Part shown: piece by piece, positions 16,733 to 26,406 of the stretch
Numbering within the stretch: the first letter of the stretch is position 1
How the letters are laid out: each line of letters opens with the position of its first letter
Source of the DNA: JAAYZQ01 sp034428935
Lineage (GTDB): Bacteria > Chloroflexota > Anaerolineae > JAAYZQ01
DNA: 64,000 nucleotides
Direction: 5' to 3'
NCBI GenBank assembly: GCA_034428935.1
Contig: DAOUHB010000020.1
Location: 1-64,000, forward strand
Notes under the pieces: model-generated
Databases searched by the model: none
Seen by the model: only the letters and a program-made list of their open reading frames with translations
What the model was told of the DNA's origin: nothing
Made by a program: the position numbers and the translations under genes

Positions 16733-16752
16733 GAAGCATCCAAGGAGGATCC

Positions 16753-17778
16753 ATGACCGTAAGATTTGGCCTGATCGGCTGCGGGCGCGTTGCTCCCCGT
16801 CACGCCCAGTCGCTGATCCAGTTGCCCGAGACGCAGATCGTCTCCGTGGCCGACATACGCGAGGACCGGGCCAGGCGGTTTTCAGCCGAGTACGGCGCCC
16901 AGGCGTACACGGACTATCACGACATGCTGGCCCGGCCGGACATCGACGCCGTTACCGTCTGCGTTCCCAGCGGCCTTCACGCCCAGGTGGCCATCGACGT
17001 TCTGCAGGCCGGCAAGCACGTCCTGGTCGAAAAGCCCATTGCCCTGAACCTGGCCGACGCGGATCGCATGATCGCCACGGCCCGGAAGGCAGGCCTGAGG
17101 CTGGGCGTCGTCCTCCAGAACCGCTACAACTCGCCGGTGCAACAGGTCCGCACCCTCATTGACCAGGGGCGCCTCGGCAAGCTCTACCTGGGCAGCGTAT
17201 GCGTGCGCTGGTATCGACCCCAGTCCTACTACGAGGACGGCTGGCACGGCACCCTCTCCATGGATGGCGGCGCCCTGATGAACCAGAGCATCCACCATCT
17301 GGATGCCCTGCAGTGGTTCATGGGTCCCGTCGCCTCGGTGTATGCCTACACGGCCACCCTTGCCCACACGATGGAAAGCGAGGACGTGGGTGTGGCAGTG
17401 GTGCGCTTTCGCAGCGGGGCGCTGGCCACCATCGAGGGCTCGACCCTCACCTGGCCCCAGAACCTGGAGGGCTCGGTCGCCGTCTTTGGCGAACACGGCT
17501 CTGTCAAGGTCGGGGGGACGGCGCTGAGCCGCATTACCCTCTGGAAGGTAGATGGGGAGCTGGAGCGCGAGGCCGAGATCCTCACCGGCCAACGCGTCGA
17601 CCCGCCCACGGTCTATGGCTACAGCCACCGGGAAGTGATCCACGATTTCGCCCGGGCGCTGCTGGACGGGCGTGAGCCCAGCACGCCGGGACCGGAGGCC
17701 CGCAAATCGCTGGCCCTGGTGCTGGCCATCTACGAATCGGCACGCACGGGGCGGGAGGTGCAACTGCCCCATGAATGA
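16753..17778 (+). CDS. wbpB: UDP-GlcNAc uronate 3-dehydrogenase, WbpB/WlbA-type
   Basis: Gfo/Idh/MocA oxidoreductase of 341 residues that oxidises C3 of UDP-GlcNAcA with NAD+. Rossmann motif FGLIGCGRVAPRHAQSL at residue 5, then VCVPSGLHAQVAIDVLQAGK, the family EKPIAL (catalytic lysine), a substrate domain with VVLQNRYNSPVQQVR and DGGALMNQSIHHLDALQWF. It is directly followed by wbpD (8-base overlap) and wbpE, the order known in the Pseudomonas O5 pathway. Start: ATG at 16753 with AAGGAGG 5 bases upstream. Confidence 0.88.
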   Translation: MTVRFGLIGCGRVAPRHAQSLIQLPETQIVSVADIREDRARRFSAEYGAQAYTDYHDMLARPDIDAVTVCVPSGLHAQVAIDVLQAGKHVLVEKPIALNLADADRMIATARKAGLRLGVVLQNRYNSPVQQVRTLIDQGRLGKLYLGSVCVRWYRPQSYYEDGWHGTLSMDGGALMNQSIHHLDALQWFMGPVASVYAYTATLAHTMESEDVGVAVVRFRSGALATIEGSTLTWPQNLEGSVAVFGEHGSVKVGGTALSRITLWKVDGELEREAEILTGQRVDPPTVYGYSHREVIHDFARALLDGREPSTPGPEARKSLALVLAIYESARTGREVQLPHE

Positions 17779-18493
17779 CAGGACGTTGCCTCAGCCCGTG
17801 GCCCCCGGCGCCGCAACGCCCTGGATTCTTTACCCCGGCGTGCACCTGGGCGAAGGGGCCACGGTCGGCGCCTTTTGCGAAATCGGCGTACCGCCACGCG
17901 GCCACGAAGCGGGTGACCTGGAGACCCACATCGGCCGCCAGGCCGTCATCCGCTCTCACACGGTCATCTATGCCAGCAACGACATCGGCGACGGCTTTCA
18001 GACAGGCCACGGCGTCCTGATCCGGGAAGCCAACAGCATCGGCCACCGGGTCAGCATCGGCAGCCACACGGTGGTCGAGCACCACGTCCGCCTTGCCGAC
18101 GGCGTGCGCATCCACAGCCAGGCCTTTATCCCCGAGTTCAGCGTCATCGAGGAGGAGGCCTGGATCGGCCCCAACGTGGTATTCACCAACGCCATCCACC
18201 CTCGCTGTCCCCGTGTCAAGGACTGCTTGCGAGGGCCGATCATCCGCCGCGGCGCCAAGGTCGGCGCCAACGCCACCCTGCTGCCCGGCGTTGAGGTCGG
18301 CGAGATGGCCCTGGTCGCGGCAGGCGCCGTGGTCACGCGGGACGTGCCCGCCGGCGCCGTGGTCGCCGGCAACCCCGCTCGCGTCGTGAAACAGGTCGCC
18401 GAGCTTACCTGCCCCTACGGGCTCCTGGAGGGGCCCTATGGCGAGCAATACGCCGTCTTTCCCGGCACCACCGGCAAGGAGAGCAGCCAATGA
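17771..18493 (+). CDS. wbpD: N-acetyltransferase, WbpD/WlbB-type, left-handed beta-helix
   Basis: Acetyl-CoA-dependent N-acetyltransferase (240 residues) that acetylates the 3-amino group in UDP-2,3-diamino uronic acid synthesis. Hexapeptide repeats run through most of the chain (HLGEGATVGAFCEIG, IGHRVSIGSHTVVE, AKVGANATLLPGVEVGEM, AGAVVTRDVPAGAVVAGNPA), with the FTNAIHPRCPR loop that carries the catalytic-type histidine. It overlaps wbpB by 8 bases and wbpE by 4, so the three are translationally coupled. Confidence 0.88.
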   Translation: MNDRTLPQPVAPGAATPWILYPGVHLGEGATVGAFCEIGVPPRGHEAGDLETHIGRQAVIRSHTVIYASNDIGDGFQTGHGVLIREANSIGHRVSIGSHTVVEHHVRLADGVRIHSQAFIPEFSVIEEEAWIGPNVVFTNAIHPRCPRVKDCLRGPIIRRGAKVGANATLLPGVEVGEMALVAAGAVVTRDVPAGAVVAGNPARVVKQVAELTCPYGLLEGPYGEQYAVFPGTTGKESSQ

Positions 18494-19590
18494 TTCCCCT
18501 CATGGACCTGAAAGCACAATATCGCTCCCTCAAGCCCGAGATCGATCTGGCCATTGCCCGTGTTTTGGAGCATACCCAGTTCATCCAGGGGCCCGAGGTC
18601 CGGTCCTTCGAGGCTGCCTTTGCCGCGGCCTGCGGCGGCGCCCACGCCATCGGCGTCGCGTCGGGAACGGCCGCCATCCACCTGACCCTCGTCGCCCTGG
18701 GCATTGGCCCCGGCGACGAGGTGATCACCAGCGCCCACACCTTTATCGCCAGCGCCGAGCCCATCCTCCAGGTGGGCGCCAGGCCCGTCTTTGTCGACGT
18801 CGACCCGGGGACCGGCAACATCGATCCCGCGCGGCTGGAAGGGGTCATCACGCCACGGACCCGGGCGCTGCTGCCCGTGCACCTCTACGGCCAGCCCGCC
18901 GACATGCCCGCCATCCTGGAGGTCGCCACGCGCCACGGCCTGTTGATCGTCGAGGATGCAGCTCAGGCCCATGGCGCCCTGTGCGGCGGCCGCCACGTGG
19001 GCCTGTGGGGCCGGGCCGGCACCTTTAGCTTTTACCCGGGCAAGAACCTGGGCGCCTATGGCGATGCTGGCGCCATCATCACCACCGACGAGGAGCTGGC
19101 CGCGCGGCTGCGAATGCTCCGCGACCACGGGCGCAGCGAGAAGTATCTGCACAGCGAGCACGGCTTTGGCGAGCGCCTCGATGCCCTCCAGGCCGCCATC
19201 CTCGCCGTCAAATTGACCCGCCTGGAGGCGTGGAACGAGCGACGGCGCGAGATCGCAGCCCATTATCGGCAGGCCCTGGCCGATCTGCCCCTGGGGTTGC
19301 CTCCGGAGCGGGACGGTACGCGCCACGTCTATCACCAGTTTCCGGTGTACACCAGGCAGCGCGACGCCCTCCAGGCGCATCTGAAGGCGGCCGGGGTGGG
19401 CACGGGCATCCACTATCCGGTTCCACTCCATTTGCAGCCCGCCCTGGCGCACCTGGGCTACCGGCGCGGCGATCTGCCCGTCACCGAGGAACTGGCCAAC
19501 ACCGAGCTGTCGCTGCCCGTGTACCCGGAGCTGACCGTGGAGCAGATCGAGACCATCGTCGGCGCGGTGCGCGCCTTCTTTCCAGCGTGA
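18490..19590 (+). CDS. wbpE: PLP aminotransferase, WbpE/WlbC-type
   Basis: DegT/DnrJ/EryC1 aminotransferase (366 residues) that aminates the 3-keto group made by WbpB. It has MIPLMDLKAQYRSLKPEIDL at the start, GVASGTAAIHLTLVALGIGP, EDAAQAHGALCGG, FSFYPGKNLGAYGDAGAIIT with the Schiff-base lysine, and RLDALQAAILAVKL. Its N-terminus (IPLMDLKAQY) matches WbpE better than PseC. It is the last gene of the wbpBDE block. Confidence 0.88.
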   Translation: MIPLMDLKAQYRSLKPEIDLAIARVLEHTQFIQGPEVRSFEAAFAAACGGAHAIGVASGTAAIHLTLVALGIGPGDEVITSAHTFIASAEPILQVGARPVFVDVDPGTGNIDPARLEGVITPRTRALLPVHLYGQPADMPAILEVATRHGLLIVEDAAQAHGALCGGRHVGLWGRAGTFSFYPGKNLGAYGDAGAIITTDEELAARLRMLRDHGRSEKYLHSEHGFGERLDALQAAILAVKLTRLEAWNERRREIAAHYRQALADLPLGLPPERDGTRHVYHQFPVYTRQRDALQAHLKAAGVGTGIHYPVPLHLQPALAHLGYRRGDLPVTEELANTELSLPVYPELTVEQIETIVGAVRAFFPA

Positions 19591-19673
19591 GCCCTGGCGC
19601 TTTGGTTGTCCCGTCCCCTGGCTTGGGCCTGGTTCTTGCGCCCGCTGCCGAGCGTCAGATCCCCCGCCCTGGC

Positions 19674-19701
19674 TTCACATCCGGGGGAATTGTGCTATAA
19701 T
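19674..19701 (+). promoter_or_regulatory. Extended -10 promoter before the SDR epimerase
   Basis: TTCACA (19674-19679), 16 bases, then TATAAT (19696-19701) preceded by TGC, an extended -10. The start point would be near 19708, giving a leader of about 78 bases that holds a small GCCTT/AAGGC hairpin (19721-19736). The 195-base gap 19591-19785 contains nothing else I can recognise. Confidence 0.68.
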
Positions 19702-19785
19702 AGGACCCGCGTGGGGGGACGCCTTCGAGAAAAGGCACCGTCCGCAGGCAACGACAGGAGGACGGCACCGGAACACGGGCCGGGG

Positions 19786-20829
19786 ATGAGGAACTTGAAA
19801 ATTCTGGTAACCGGTGGGGCGGGCTACATCGGCTCGAACCTGGTGGATACGCTCATGGCCGAGGGCCACCAGGTCCACGTCATAGATGACCTGTCCACGG
19901 GCAAGATCCAGAACATTGCCCACCACCTTGGAAACGAGAGATTCCGTTTCGTTAACGACAGCATCCTGGATCGGGCGCTGATCGATCGCCTCGTCGATGG
20001 CGTCGACTGCGTCTATCATCTGGCCGCCCTGGTGGGCGTCAAGTACGTCGTGCAGAACCCGCTCAAGGGCATCTACACCAACGTCACCGGCACCGAGGTT
20101 GTGCTGCAAGCGGCCTATAAACGTTGGAAGAGAGTGCTCATCGCCTCCAGCTCCGAGGTGTACGGCAAGAGCGTCCAGGTGCCCCTGGAGGAAGACGGGG
20201 ACCGCCTGTTTGGCGCGACGTCGGTGGCGCGCTGGTCCTATGCCATGTCCAAGGCCATCGACGAGCACTTTGCCTTTGCCTACGCCAACAAGGGACTGCC
20301 GGTCTCGGTTGTGCGCTATTTCAACTCTTACGGGCCGCGGCTGGATCCCAAGGGCTATGGCAGCGTCATCGCCAAATTCATCAGCCAGGCGCGCCTGAAC
20401 CAGCCCATCACCGTGTTTGACAACGGGCAGCAGACGCGCTGCTTTACCTACGTCGACGACACGGTGCGCGGTACGTTGTTGGCTGCCAGCGTGCCCGAGG
20501 CAGTCGGCCACGTCTTTAACATTGGCTCCAACCGGGAGACAAGCGTGCTGGAGCTGGCACGGATCATCCGTGAGATGGTCGGTTCCGAGTCCGAGATCGT
20601 GCAGGTGCCCTACCGCAACGTGTTTGGCGAAAACTTTGAAGAGACCCGCCGGCGCGTGCCGGATATCCGCCGGGCACAGCAGGTGTTGGGCTTTCGGGCG
20701 GAAGTGCCCCTGGAAGAAGGCCTGCTCAAGACGGTGGACTGGTTCCGGCAGGCGTGGCCCATGGAGAGCCTGGCGGCAAGCAACGAACACGTGGCAGGCT
20801 TTTTCGACCTTGAGATGCCGCATCTCTAG
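19786..20829 (+). CDS. NAD-dependent nucleotide-sugar epimerase/dehydratase (extended SDR)
   Basis: 347-residue extended SDR: KILVTGGAGYIGSNLVDTLM, VIDDLSTGKIQNI, YHLAALVGVKYVVQNPLKGI, SSSEVYGKSVQVPLEED, RWSYAMSKAIDEHFAF (YxxxK), VVRYFNSYGPRLDPKGYG and RCFTYVDDTVRGTLLA. It is of the UDP-glucose/UDP-glucuronate epimerase or decarboxylase type; the exact reaction is not settled by these motifs. The ATG at 19786 places the Rossmann motif at residue 8. It starts a new transcription unit with its own promoter and leads into the polymerase-fusion gene. Confidence 0.8.
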   Translation: MRNLKILVTGGAGYIGSNLVDTLMAEGHQVHVIDDLSTGKIQNIAHHLGNERFRFVNDSILDRALIDRLVDGVDCVYHLAALVGVKYVVQNPLKGIYTNVTGTEVVLQAAYKRWKRVLIASSSEVYGKSVQVPLEEDGDRLFGATSVARWSYAMSKAIDEHFAFAYANKGLPVSVVRYFNSYGPRLDPKGYGSVIAKFISQARLNQPITVFDNGQQTRCFTYVDDTVRGTLLAASVPEAVGHVFNIGSNRETSVLELARIIREMVGSESEIVQVPYRNVFGENFEETRRRVPDIRRAQQVLGFRAEVPLEEGLLKTVDWFRQAWPMESLAASNEHVAGFFDLEMPHL

Positions 20830-20864
20830 GCATCGACCGGAGTAGCAGCCAAAGAGGCATATGT

Positions 20865-23800
20865 ATGGAACGTAGTATGCGAACAAAGGTAAGCATTTTC
20901 TGCGATAAATTGATCGAGGCCGGCTGGCTGGCGGCCCTCGTCGTCGTGCCATTGTTCTTTAACATTCATTCCAACCGCGTGTTCGAGCCCGACAAGCTTT
21001 CGCTGCTCCGCTCCATCGCCCTGGTCATGGCCGCGGCTTGGCTGGTCCGCCTGGTGGAGGATTGGCGGGCCGGTCCTGCGCGGGACGGGGCCGACAAAAG
21101 CGGCGGCTCGATCTGGCGCCGCCTGGTCGCGACGCCTCTGGTGCTGCCCACCCTGGCCCTCGTCGTCGTCTATCTCGTCAGCACCGCGCTCTCGGTGGCG
21201 CCGCGCGTCAGCCTTCTCGGCTCTTACCAGCGGCTGCAGGGCACCTACACCACACTGTCCTACATTGTCGTCTTTTTCCTGGTTTTGCAGGGGCTGCGCA
21301 CCAAGAAGCAGTTGGACCGGATCCTGATCACGGCCATCCTGGTCAGCTTTCCCATCGCCCTCTACGGCCTGATCCAGCACTTTGGCCTCGATCCGCTGCC
21401 ATGGGGCGGCGACGTCCAGTCGCGGGCGGCTTCGAACATGGGCAACGCCATCTTTGTGGCTGCCTACATGATCATGATCGTCCCACTGACCATCGCTCGC
21501 CTCCTCGAGAACTGGAAGGAGGCCCTGGGCGGCTTGACCGTGCGGGACGGGGTTCTGGGCGTGGTCGCCTTTGTCCTCCTCGCCGCCGCCCTGCTCGTAG
21601 GCATGCTGCTGCCCGTGGGCCAGGGCCAGGAGTGGGTGCGCTGGCTGGCTCTTCTGGTGGGCATGGCTTTGCAGGTGCCCATCTATTTCCTGAGCCCGCC
21701 CCAAGAGCGGCCGCGGGTCTTGACCATCAGCCTGCCGCTGACCTTTGCCTTCCTGGTGGGCTTTTCCTGGATCCTGGAGATCTTTTTTCCGCCCCTCAGC
21801 GCCAGCTACTTCTGGCTCGGGCTCGTCGCCGCCATCCTCTTTCTGCTTGCCATGGCGGCCTTTGCCTATTACCTCCGCAAGCCCGTCGGACGCCTCATGC
21901 TCCTGGCTGCCTATTTCATCATCCTCGTCGCCCAATTGGTGTGCATCTTTTACACCCAGAGCCGCGGCCCGCTCCTGGGCCTCCTCGCCGGGCTGTTTTT
22001 CTTCCTGGCTCTCCTGGGGCTCGTCAAGCGCCAGGTGTGGGTGCCCTGGCTCATGAGCGCCGTGGCGGTGGGCGTGGCCATCTTCTTGATCTTGTTCAAC
22101 ACGGTGGACTCGCCCCTCATGAACCAACTGCGCCAGACGCGCTACGTCGGGCGCCTGGGCAGGGTGCTGGAGACGGAGAGCGGCACGGGGAAGGTGCGTG
22201 TCTTGATCTGGGAGGGGGTAACCGAGCTCGTCGACTGGCATCCTCCCCTGGTCCGCCCGGGGGAAGACGGCGGGCCTGACACGTTCAACGCCCTGCGCCC
22301 CATCCTGGGCTATGGGCCCGAGTCGATGTACGTGGCCTACAATCGTTTCTACCCGCCGGAGCTGGGCCATTTCGAGAAGCGGAACGCCTCGCCCGACCGC
22401 TCACACAACGAGACCTTTGACGCCCTGGTAACGACCGGAGGCGTGGGCACGCTGGTCTATCTGCTCCTCTTTGGCAGCATCTTTTATTATGGCTTCCGCT
22501 GGCTGGGATTAATGCGCAAACGGTGGCAGCTTTGGGCCTTTATCGGGCTGTTGGTGGCCGGCGCGGTCCTGGGCATGGTGGGCACCTGGGCATGGCGTGG
22601 AGCGGCGTACGTGGGGGTTGGCATTCCCATTGGCGCGTTGTTTGGCATCGCCATTTTCATCCTGGTCAGCCTGCTGCTTGCCAGTTTCCGGCCCGAGTGG
22701 CGCGTCCCCCCGGCCCGCTACCAGATCTGGATGCTGGCCCTCCTGGCGGCCATCGTGGCCCACTTTGTCGAAATACAGTTTGGCATCGCCATCGCTGCCA
22801 CCAGGACCTATTTCTGGATCATGGCCGCGACCATGGTCGTCATCGGCACGCGCCTCGCGCTCCAGGACAAAGGTAGCGAGCCGGCCAGCGTTCCGGCGGG
22901 CACCCATGCCGCCGAGACGGGGGCCGCCCGGCGCCGCAAGCGAAACGAGCCCTCTCCCACCCCGGCGCCCCGCAGCGCCAGCCTCGAGGGACGCCGCTCT
23001 CTCCTGGTCCTCAGCGTCCTGACCATGCTCATCCTGAGCACCATGTTCTTTAACTCCATCACCCCCCAGGAGGGCAACCCGGGTGCCCTGGCGACCGTCT
23101 GGCGGTCGCTGACGGCCAGCAAGGACGGATCCTCACCCGTGATTCTGGTCCTGATCCTGAGCACCTGGGCCATGCTCGGCCTGGTGGGCCTGGCGGAGCT
23201 GGACCTGGCAGGCGACAAACAGGAAAAGAGCGGCGCGGGCTGGCCCGCGGCGCTGGGCATCTTTGCCCTCATATCCATCGTCGGCGCCCTGATCTTTGCC
23301 GTGTTTCACGCCACCAACCTGAGGCCGGTGACGCTCTCGGCCCTGGTAACCACCAACCCGCTGGCCAACACCATCACCTTCTACTACCTGGCCATGTTCC
23401 TCGCCATCATCGCCATGGCCGCCATCCTGGCGTTTTTCTCGGCACGCTTTCAGAGGGCGCCGGGCTGGCGCTGGACGGGCAGCGCCGCCGACGTCGCCCT
23501 GGCCGCTGCCGTCTTGATCTTGCCCGTGCTCCTGGCCTTCTTTATCGCCACTTCCAACCTGTCCATCGTCCGGGCCGATATTGTCTACAAGCAGGGCCTG
23601 AGCTCCGAGCGGGCGGGGCAGTGGGATGCAGCCATCTACCTCTACCAGGAGGCGACCCGGCTGGCTCCCAACGAGGACTTCTATTACCTCTTCCTGGGAC
23701 GCGCGGCCATGGAAAAGGGCAAGGAAAGCTCGGGGGAGGAGCGCGAGATATGGTTGCGGGAGAGCGAACGCTCCCTGCAAAAAGCCCGCGCGATCGCGCC

Positions 23801-25352
23801 CCTCAACACCGATCATTCCCGCAACCTGTCCAAGCTCTACCTGGCCTGGGGAACGTTGACCACCGGCGAGCAACGGGCCGAGTTGTTCCAGAAGGCAGTC
23901 GCAATGTCGAACGATGCCGTGAAGCTGAGCCCCAACACGGCCGATATCTGGAACGAGCGAGCCCAGGTCTATGCCACCATGGGCGACTACGAAGGTGCGC
24001 TGGACACCTACCGTCATTCGCTGGAACAGGACGACGCCTACCACCAGACGCACCTGGCCCTGGCGCAGTTGTACACACAGCACGAGCAATGGGATGAGGC
24101 CATCGACTCCTTGCAGCGCGTCGTGGAGCTTAGCCCCCGGGTACCCGATGCCTACAGCCTGCTGGGCTATGCCTACTCGCAGGTGCAAGACACCGAGGCA
24201 GCCGTTGAAAACTACGAGAAGGCCGTGGAGCTGCGGCCGCAGAATTACCTGGATCAGAAGAACCTGGCCATCCTCTACAACGAAGTGGGACAGACCCAGG
24301 AGGCCATCGCGGCCGCGACACAGGCACTCGCCCAGGCACCGGCAGATGAAAAACCCTCCCTGGAGGCATTTCTGGCACAGCTCGGCGCCGTGGCGCCCGG
24401 CTCGACGGCCGCCGATCCAGAAGAGGTAGAAGATCTCCTGGCAGCCGGAAGCGCCCAGATACAGGGCCAAGACTGGCAGGGTGCCGCGGAGAGTTACGAA
24501 CAGGTCCTGGCCGTCGATCCCGGCAACGTCATCGCCCACAGCGGCCTGGCCTACGTTTACGCCAAGCTGGGGGATCTGGAGCGTGCCATCACCGAAAACC
24601 TGGCCGTCCTGGACCTCATCCCCGGCGACTATAACAGCCACAAGAACCTGGCCATCCTTTACCGCCAGGCGGGCGACGTCGACCGGGCCATGGCCCACAC
24701 GGACCAGGCCCTGAGCCTGGCACCGGAAGGTGATCTCGAGGCACTTCAAATCTATAAGGAGCAGTTGGAAGAAATGAAAACACAATCGTCAGCCCCGGCC
24801 GGGTCCGGGAATAGGGCCGGGGACCTGAGCCCCGGCCAGCGCAACGGCATGTACACGTCCCAACCGCCCATGGTCATCGACACCGCCAGGTCGTACCGGG
24901 CAACCATCGTCACGGACAAGGGTAACATCGTCGTCGAGTTGTACGACGACCAGGTACCCAACACCGTGAACAACTTTGTCTTCCTGGCGCGGGAAGGGTA
25001 TTATGACAACACCACGTTTCACCGCGTGCTGCCCGACTTTATGGCCCAGGCGGGCGATCCGACGGGCACCGGCCGGGGTGGGCCGGGCTACAGCTTTGCC
25101 GACGAATTCGATCCATCGCTGAAGCACGACGGGCCCGGCGTTCTTTCCATGGCCAACGCCGGCGCCAACACCAACGGCAGCCAGTTCTTTATCACCTACG
25201 AAGCCACACCCTGGCTCGACGGCCGGCACACCGTCTTTGGAAGGGTAGTGGAAGGCTTGGCCGTCCTCCAGGCGCTGACGCCGCGCGATCCACAGCAGAA
25301 TCCCACCTTTGCCGGAGACTCTATCCTCAGGATCGAGATCGAGGAGGAATAA
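20865..25352 (+). CDS. O-antigen ligase/Wzy-like membrane protein fused to TPR repeats and a cyclophilin
   Basis: A single 1495-residue frame with three parts. Residues 1 to ~905 are a multi-span membrane protein with a Wzy/WaaL-type region (FYTQSRGPLLGLLAGLFFFL near residue 365, a long outer loop with SPDRSHNETFDALVTTGG, then further helices). Residues ~905-1305 are TPR repeats (AAIYLYQEATRLAPNEDFYY, GALDTYRHSLEQDDAYHQTH, AAVENYEKAVELRPQNYLDQ). Residues ~1340-1495 are a cyclophilin-type prolyl isomerase (TVNNFVFLAREGYYDNTTFH, NGSQFFITYEATPWLDGRHT, FGRVVEGLAVL). The first two parts should polymerise or ligate glycan units; ligase-TPR fusions are known, but a C-terminal cyclophilin is odd. An internal ATG near 24774 or 24849 could also start a free isomerase. 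Confidence 0.85.
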   Translation: MERSMRTKVSIFCDKLIEAGWLAALVVVPLFFNIHSNRVFEPDKLSLLRSIALVMAAAWLVRLVEDWRAGPARDGADKSGGSIWRRLVATPLVLPTLALVVVYLVSTALSVAPRVSLLGSYQRLQGTYTTLSYIVVFFLVLQGLRTKKQLDRILITAILVSFPIALYGLIQHFGLDPLPWGGDVQSRAASNMGNAIFVAAYMIMIVPLTIARLLENWKEALGGLTVRDGVLGVVAFVLLAAALLVGMLLPVGQGQEWVRWLALLVGMALQVPIYFLSPPQERPRVLTISLPLTFAFLVGFSWILEIFFPPLSASYFWLGLVAAILFLLAMAAFAYYLRKPVGRLMLLAAYFIILVAQLVCIFYTQSRGPLLGLLAGLFFFLALLGLVKRQVWVPWLMSAVAVGVAIFLILFNTVDSPLMNQLRQTRYVGRLGRVLETESGTGKVRVLIWEGVTELVDWHPPLVRPGEDGGPDTFNALRPILGYGPESMYVAYNRFYPPELGHFEKRNASPDRSHNETFDALVTTGGVGTLVYLLLFGSIFYYGFRWLGLMRKRWQLWAFIGLLVAGAVLGMVGTWAWRGAAYVGVGIPIGALFGIAIFILVSLLLASFRPEWRVPPARYQIWMLALLAAIVAHFVEIQFGIAIAATRTYFWIMAATMVVIGTRLALQDKGSEPASVPAGTHAAETGAARRRKRNEPSPTPAPRSASLEGRRSLLVLSVLTMLILSTMFFNSITPQEGNPGALATVWRSLTASKDGSSPVILVLILSTWAMLGLVGLAELDLAGDKQEKSGAGWPAALGIFALISIVGALIFAVFHATNLRPVTLSALVTTNPLANTITFYYLAMFLAIIAMAAILAFFSARFQRAPGWRWTGSAADVALAAAVLILPVLLAFFIATSNLSIVRADIVYKQGLSSERAGQWDAAIYLYQEATRLAPNEDFYYLFLGRAAMEKGKESSGEEREIWLRESERSLQKARAIAPLNTDHSRNLSKLYLAWGTLTTGEQRAELFQKAVAMSNDAVKLSPNTADIWNERAQVYATMGDYEGALDTYRHSLEQDDAYHQTHLALAQLYTQHEQWDEAIDSLQRVVELSPRVPDAYSLLGYAYSQVQDTEAAVENYEKAVELRPQNYLDQKNLAILYNEVGQTQEAIAAATQALAQAPADEKPSLEAFLAQLGAVAPGSTAADPEEVEDLLAAGSAQIQGQDWQGAAESYEQVLAVDPGNVIAHSGLAYVYAKLGDLERAITENLAVLDLIPGDYNSHKNLAILYRQAGDVDRAMAHTDQALSLAPEGDLEALQIYKEQLEEMKTQSSAPAGSGNRAGDLSPGQRNGMYTSQPPMVIDTARSYRATIVTDKGNIVVELYDDQVPNTVNNFVFLAREGYYDNTTFHRVLPDFMAQAGDPTGTGRGGPGYSFADEFDPSLKHDGPGVLSMANAGANTNGSQFFITYEATPWLDGRHTVFGRVVEGLAVLQALTPRDPQQNPTFAGDSILRIEIEEE

Positions 25353-25362
25353 GAACCCGGGC

Positions 25363-26406
25363 ATGACCACCACTTTCATGCTCATCTTTGCCAGTGCCCT
25401 GGTGATGGCCATCGGCGGCACACCTTTGGTGCGCCGCCTGGCTCTTCACCTGGGCGTCATCGATCAACCCAGTGCCCGCAAGGTGCACCTGAACCCCATC
25501 CCCTTGCTGGGGGGCGTGGCCATGTACGGTGCCTTTATCGTCGCGGTGATCCTCTTTGGCAACCGCTTTCGCATCAACGAGCTCATCAGCATCCTGGTGG
25601 GCGCCAGCCTGGTGTCGTTCATGGGCGTGTGGGACGACCGCCGCGGGCTGAGCCCTCTGCTCAAGCTGGTGGGACAGTTCCTGGCCGCTTCCATCCTGGT
25701 GGTAACGGGCGTGCGGGTGGGCACCTTTGCCTGGGAGCCGCTCAACGTGGCCATTACCTTGCTGTGGGTGGTGACCATCACCAACGCCATGAACCTGCTG
25801 GATAACATGGACGGCCTGTCGGGGGGCATCGGCGCCACGGCGGCCATCTTTTTCCTGCTGCTCGCCGCCATGAACGACCAGTACCTGGTGGGCGCCCTGT
25901 CGGCGGCGTTGGTGGGCGCCTGCCTGGGCTTTCTCGTCTACAACTTTAACCCCGCGCGCATCTTTATGGGCGACGCGGGCAGCCTCTTCCTGGGGTTCGT
26001 CCTGGCAGCCACGGCCATCAAGCTACGCTTCCCTGGCCAGATACAGATCGTCACCTGGATGGTGCCGGTCCTCATTCTGGGCCTACCCCTCTTTGACACA
26101 GGCATGGTCATCGTCTCCCGGTTGCGCAGGGGGCTCAACCCCTTGACCACGCCGGGCAAAGATCATCTCTCCCACCGGCTGGTGGCGCTGGGCTATACAC
26201 CGCGCGAGGCGGTGCTCATCTGCTATCTCGCCAGCGCCGGCCTGGGCGTGCTGGCCATCTTTGTGACCCAGGCCAGCGTCCTGGAAGGCTATGCCGTGGG
26301 TGCCACGGTCGCCGGCATCGGCCTCGCGGCCCTGGTGCGCCTGGAGCGCATCAGCTACCCGGGCAAAGAGGCCCACGGCACGTTTCTGCGAAGAAAGGCA
26401 CCATAA
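25363..26406 (+). CDS. Undecaprenyl-phosphate N-acetylhexosamine-1-phosphate transferase, WecA/TagO-type
   Basis: Polytopic sugar-1-phosphate transferase of 347 residues that starts lipid-linked glycan synthesis by moving GlcNAc-1-P-type sugars onto undecaprenyl phosphate. About 10 membrane segments. Family motifs: VHLNPIPLLGGVAMY, MGVWDDRRGLSPLLKL, TITNAMNLLDNMDGLSGG, FNPARIFMGDAGSLFLG and the late KDHLSHRLVALGY. Start: ATG at 25363, directly before the first helix. It is followed by wbpA with a 1-base overlap, so it is likely the initiating enzyme of this locus. A second paralogue lies at 55850-56920. Confidence 0.87.
   Translation: MTTTFMLIFASALVMAIGGTPLVRRLALHLGVIDQPSARKVHLNPIPLLGGVAMYGAFIVAVILFGNRFRINELISILVGASLVSFMGVWDDRRGLSPLLKLVGQFLAASILVVTGVRVGTFAWEPLNVAITLLWVVTITNAMNLLDNMDGLSGGIGATAAIFFLLLAAMNDQYLVGALSAALVGACLGFLVYNFNPARIFMGDAGSLFLGFVLAATAIKLRFPGQIQIVTWMVPVLILGLPLFDTGMVIVSRLRRGLNPLTTPGKDHLSHRLVALGYTPREAVLICYLASAGLGVLAIFVTQASVLEGYAVGATVAGIGLAALVRLERISYPGKEAHGTFLRRKAP

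Noticed and set aside
24760..24900. Possible missed stop or frameshift between the TPR and cyclophilin parts
   Set aside because: The frame is open across the junction with no compensating shift, so the fusion is accepted as read; internal starts remain possible.
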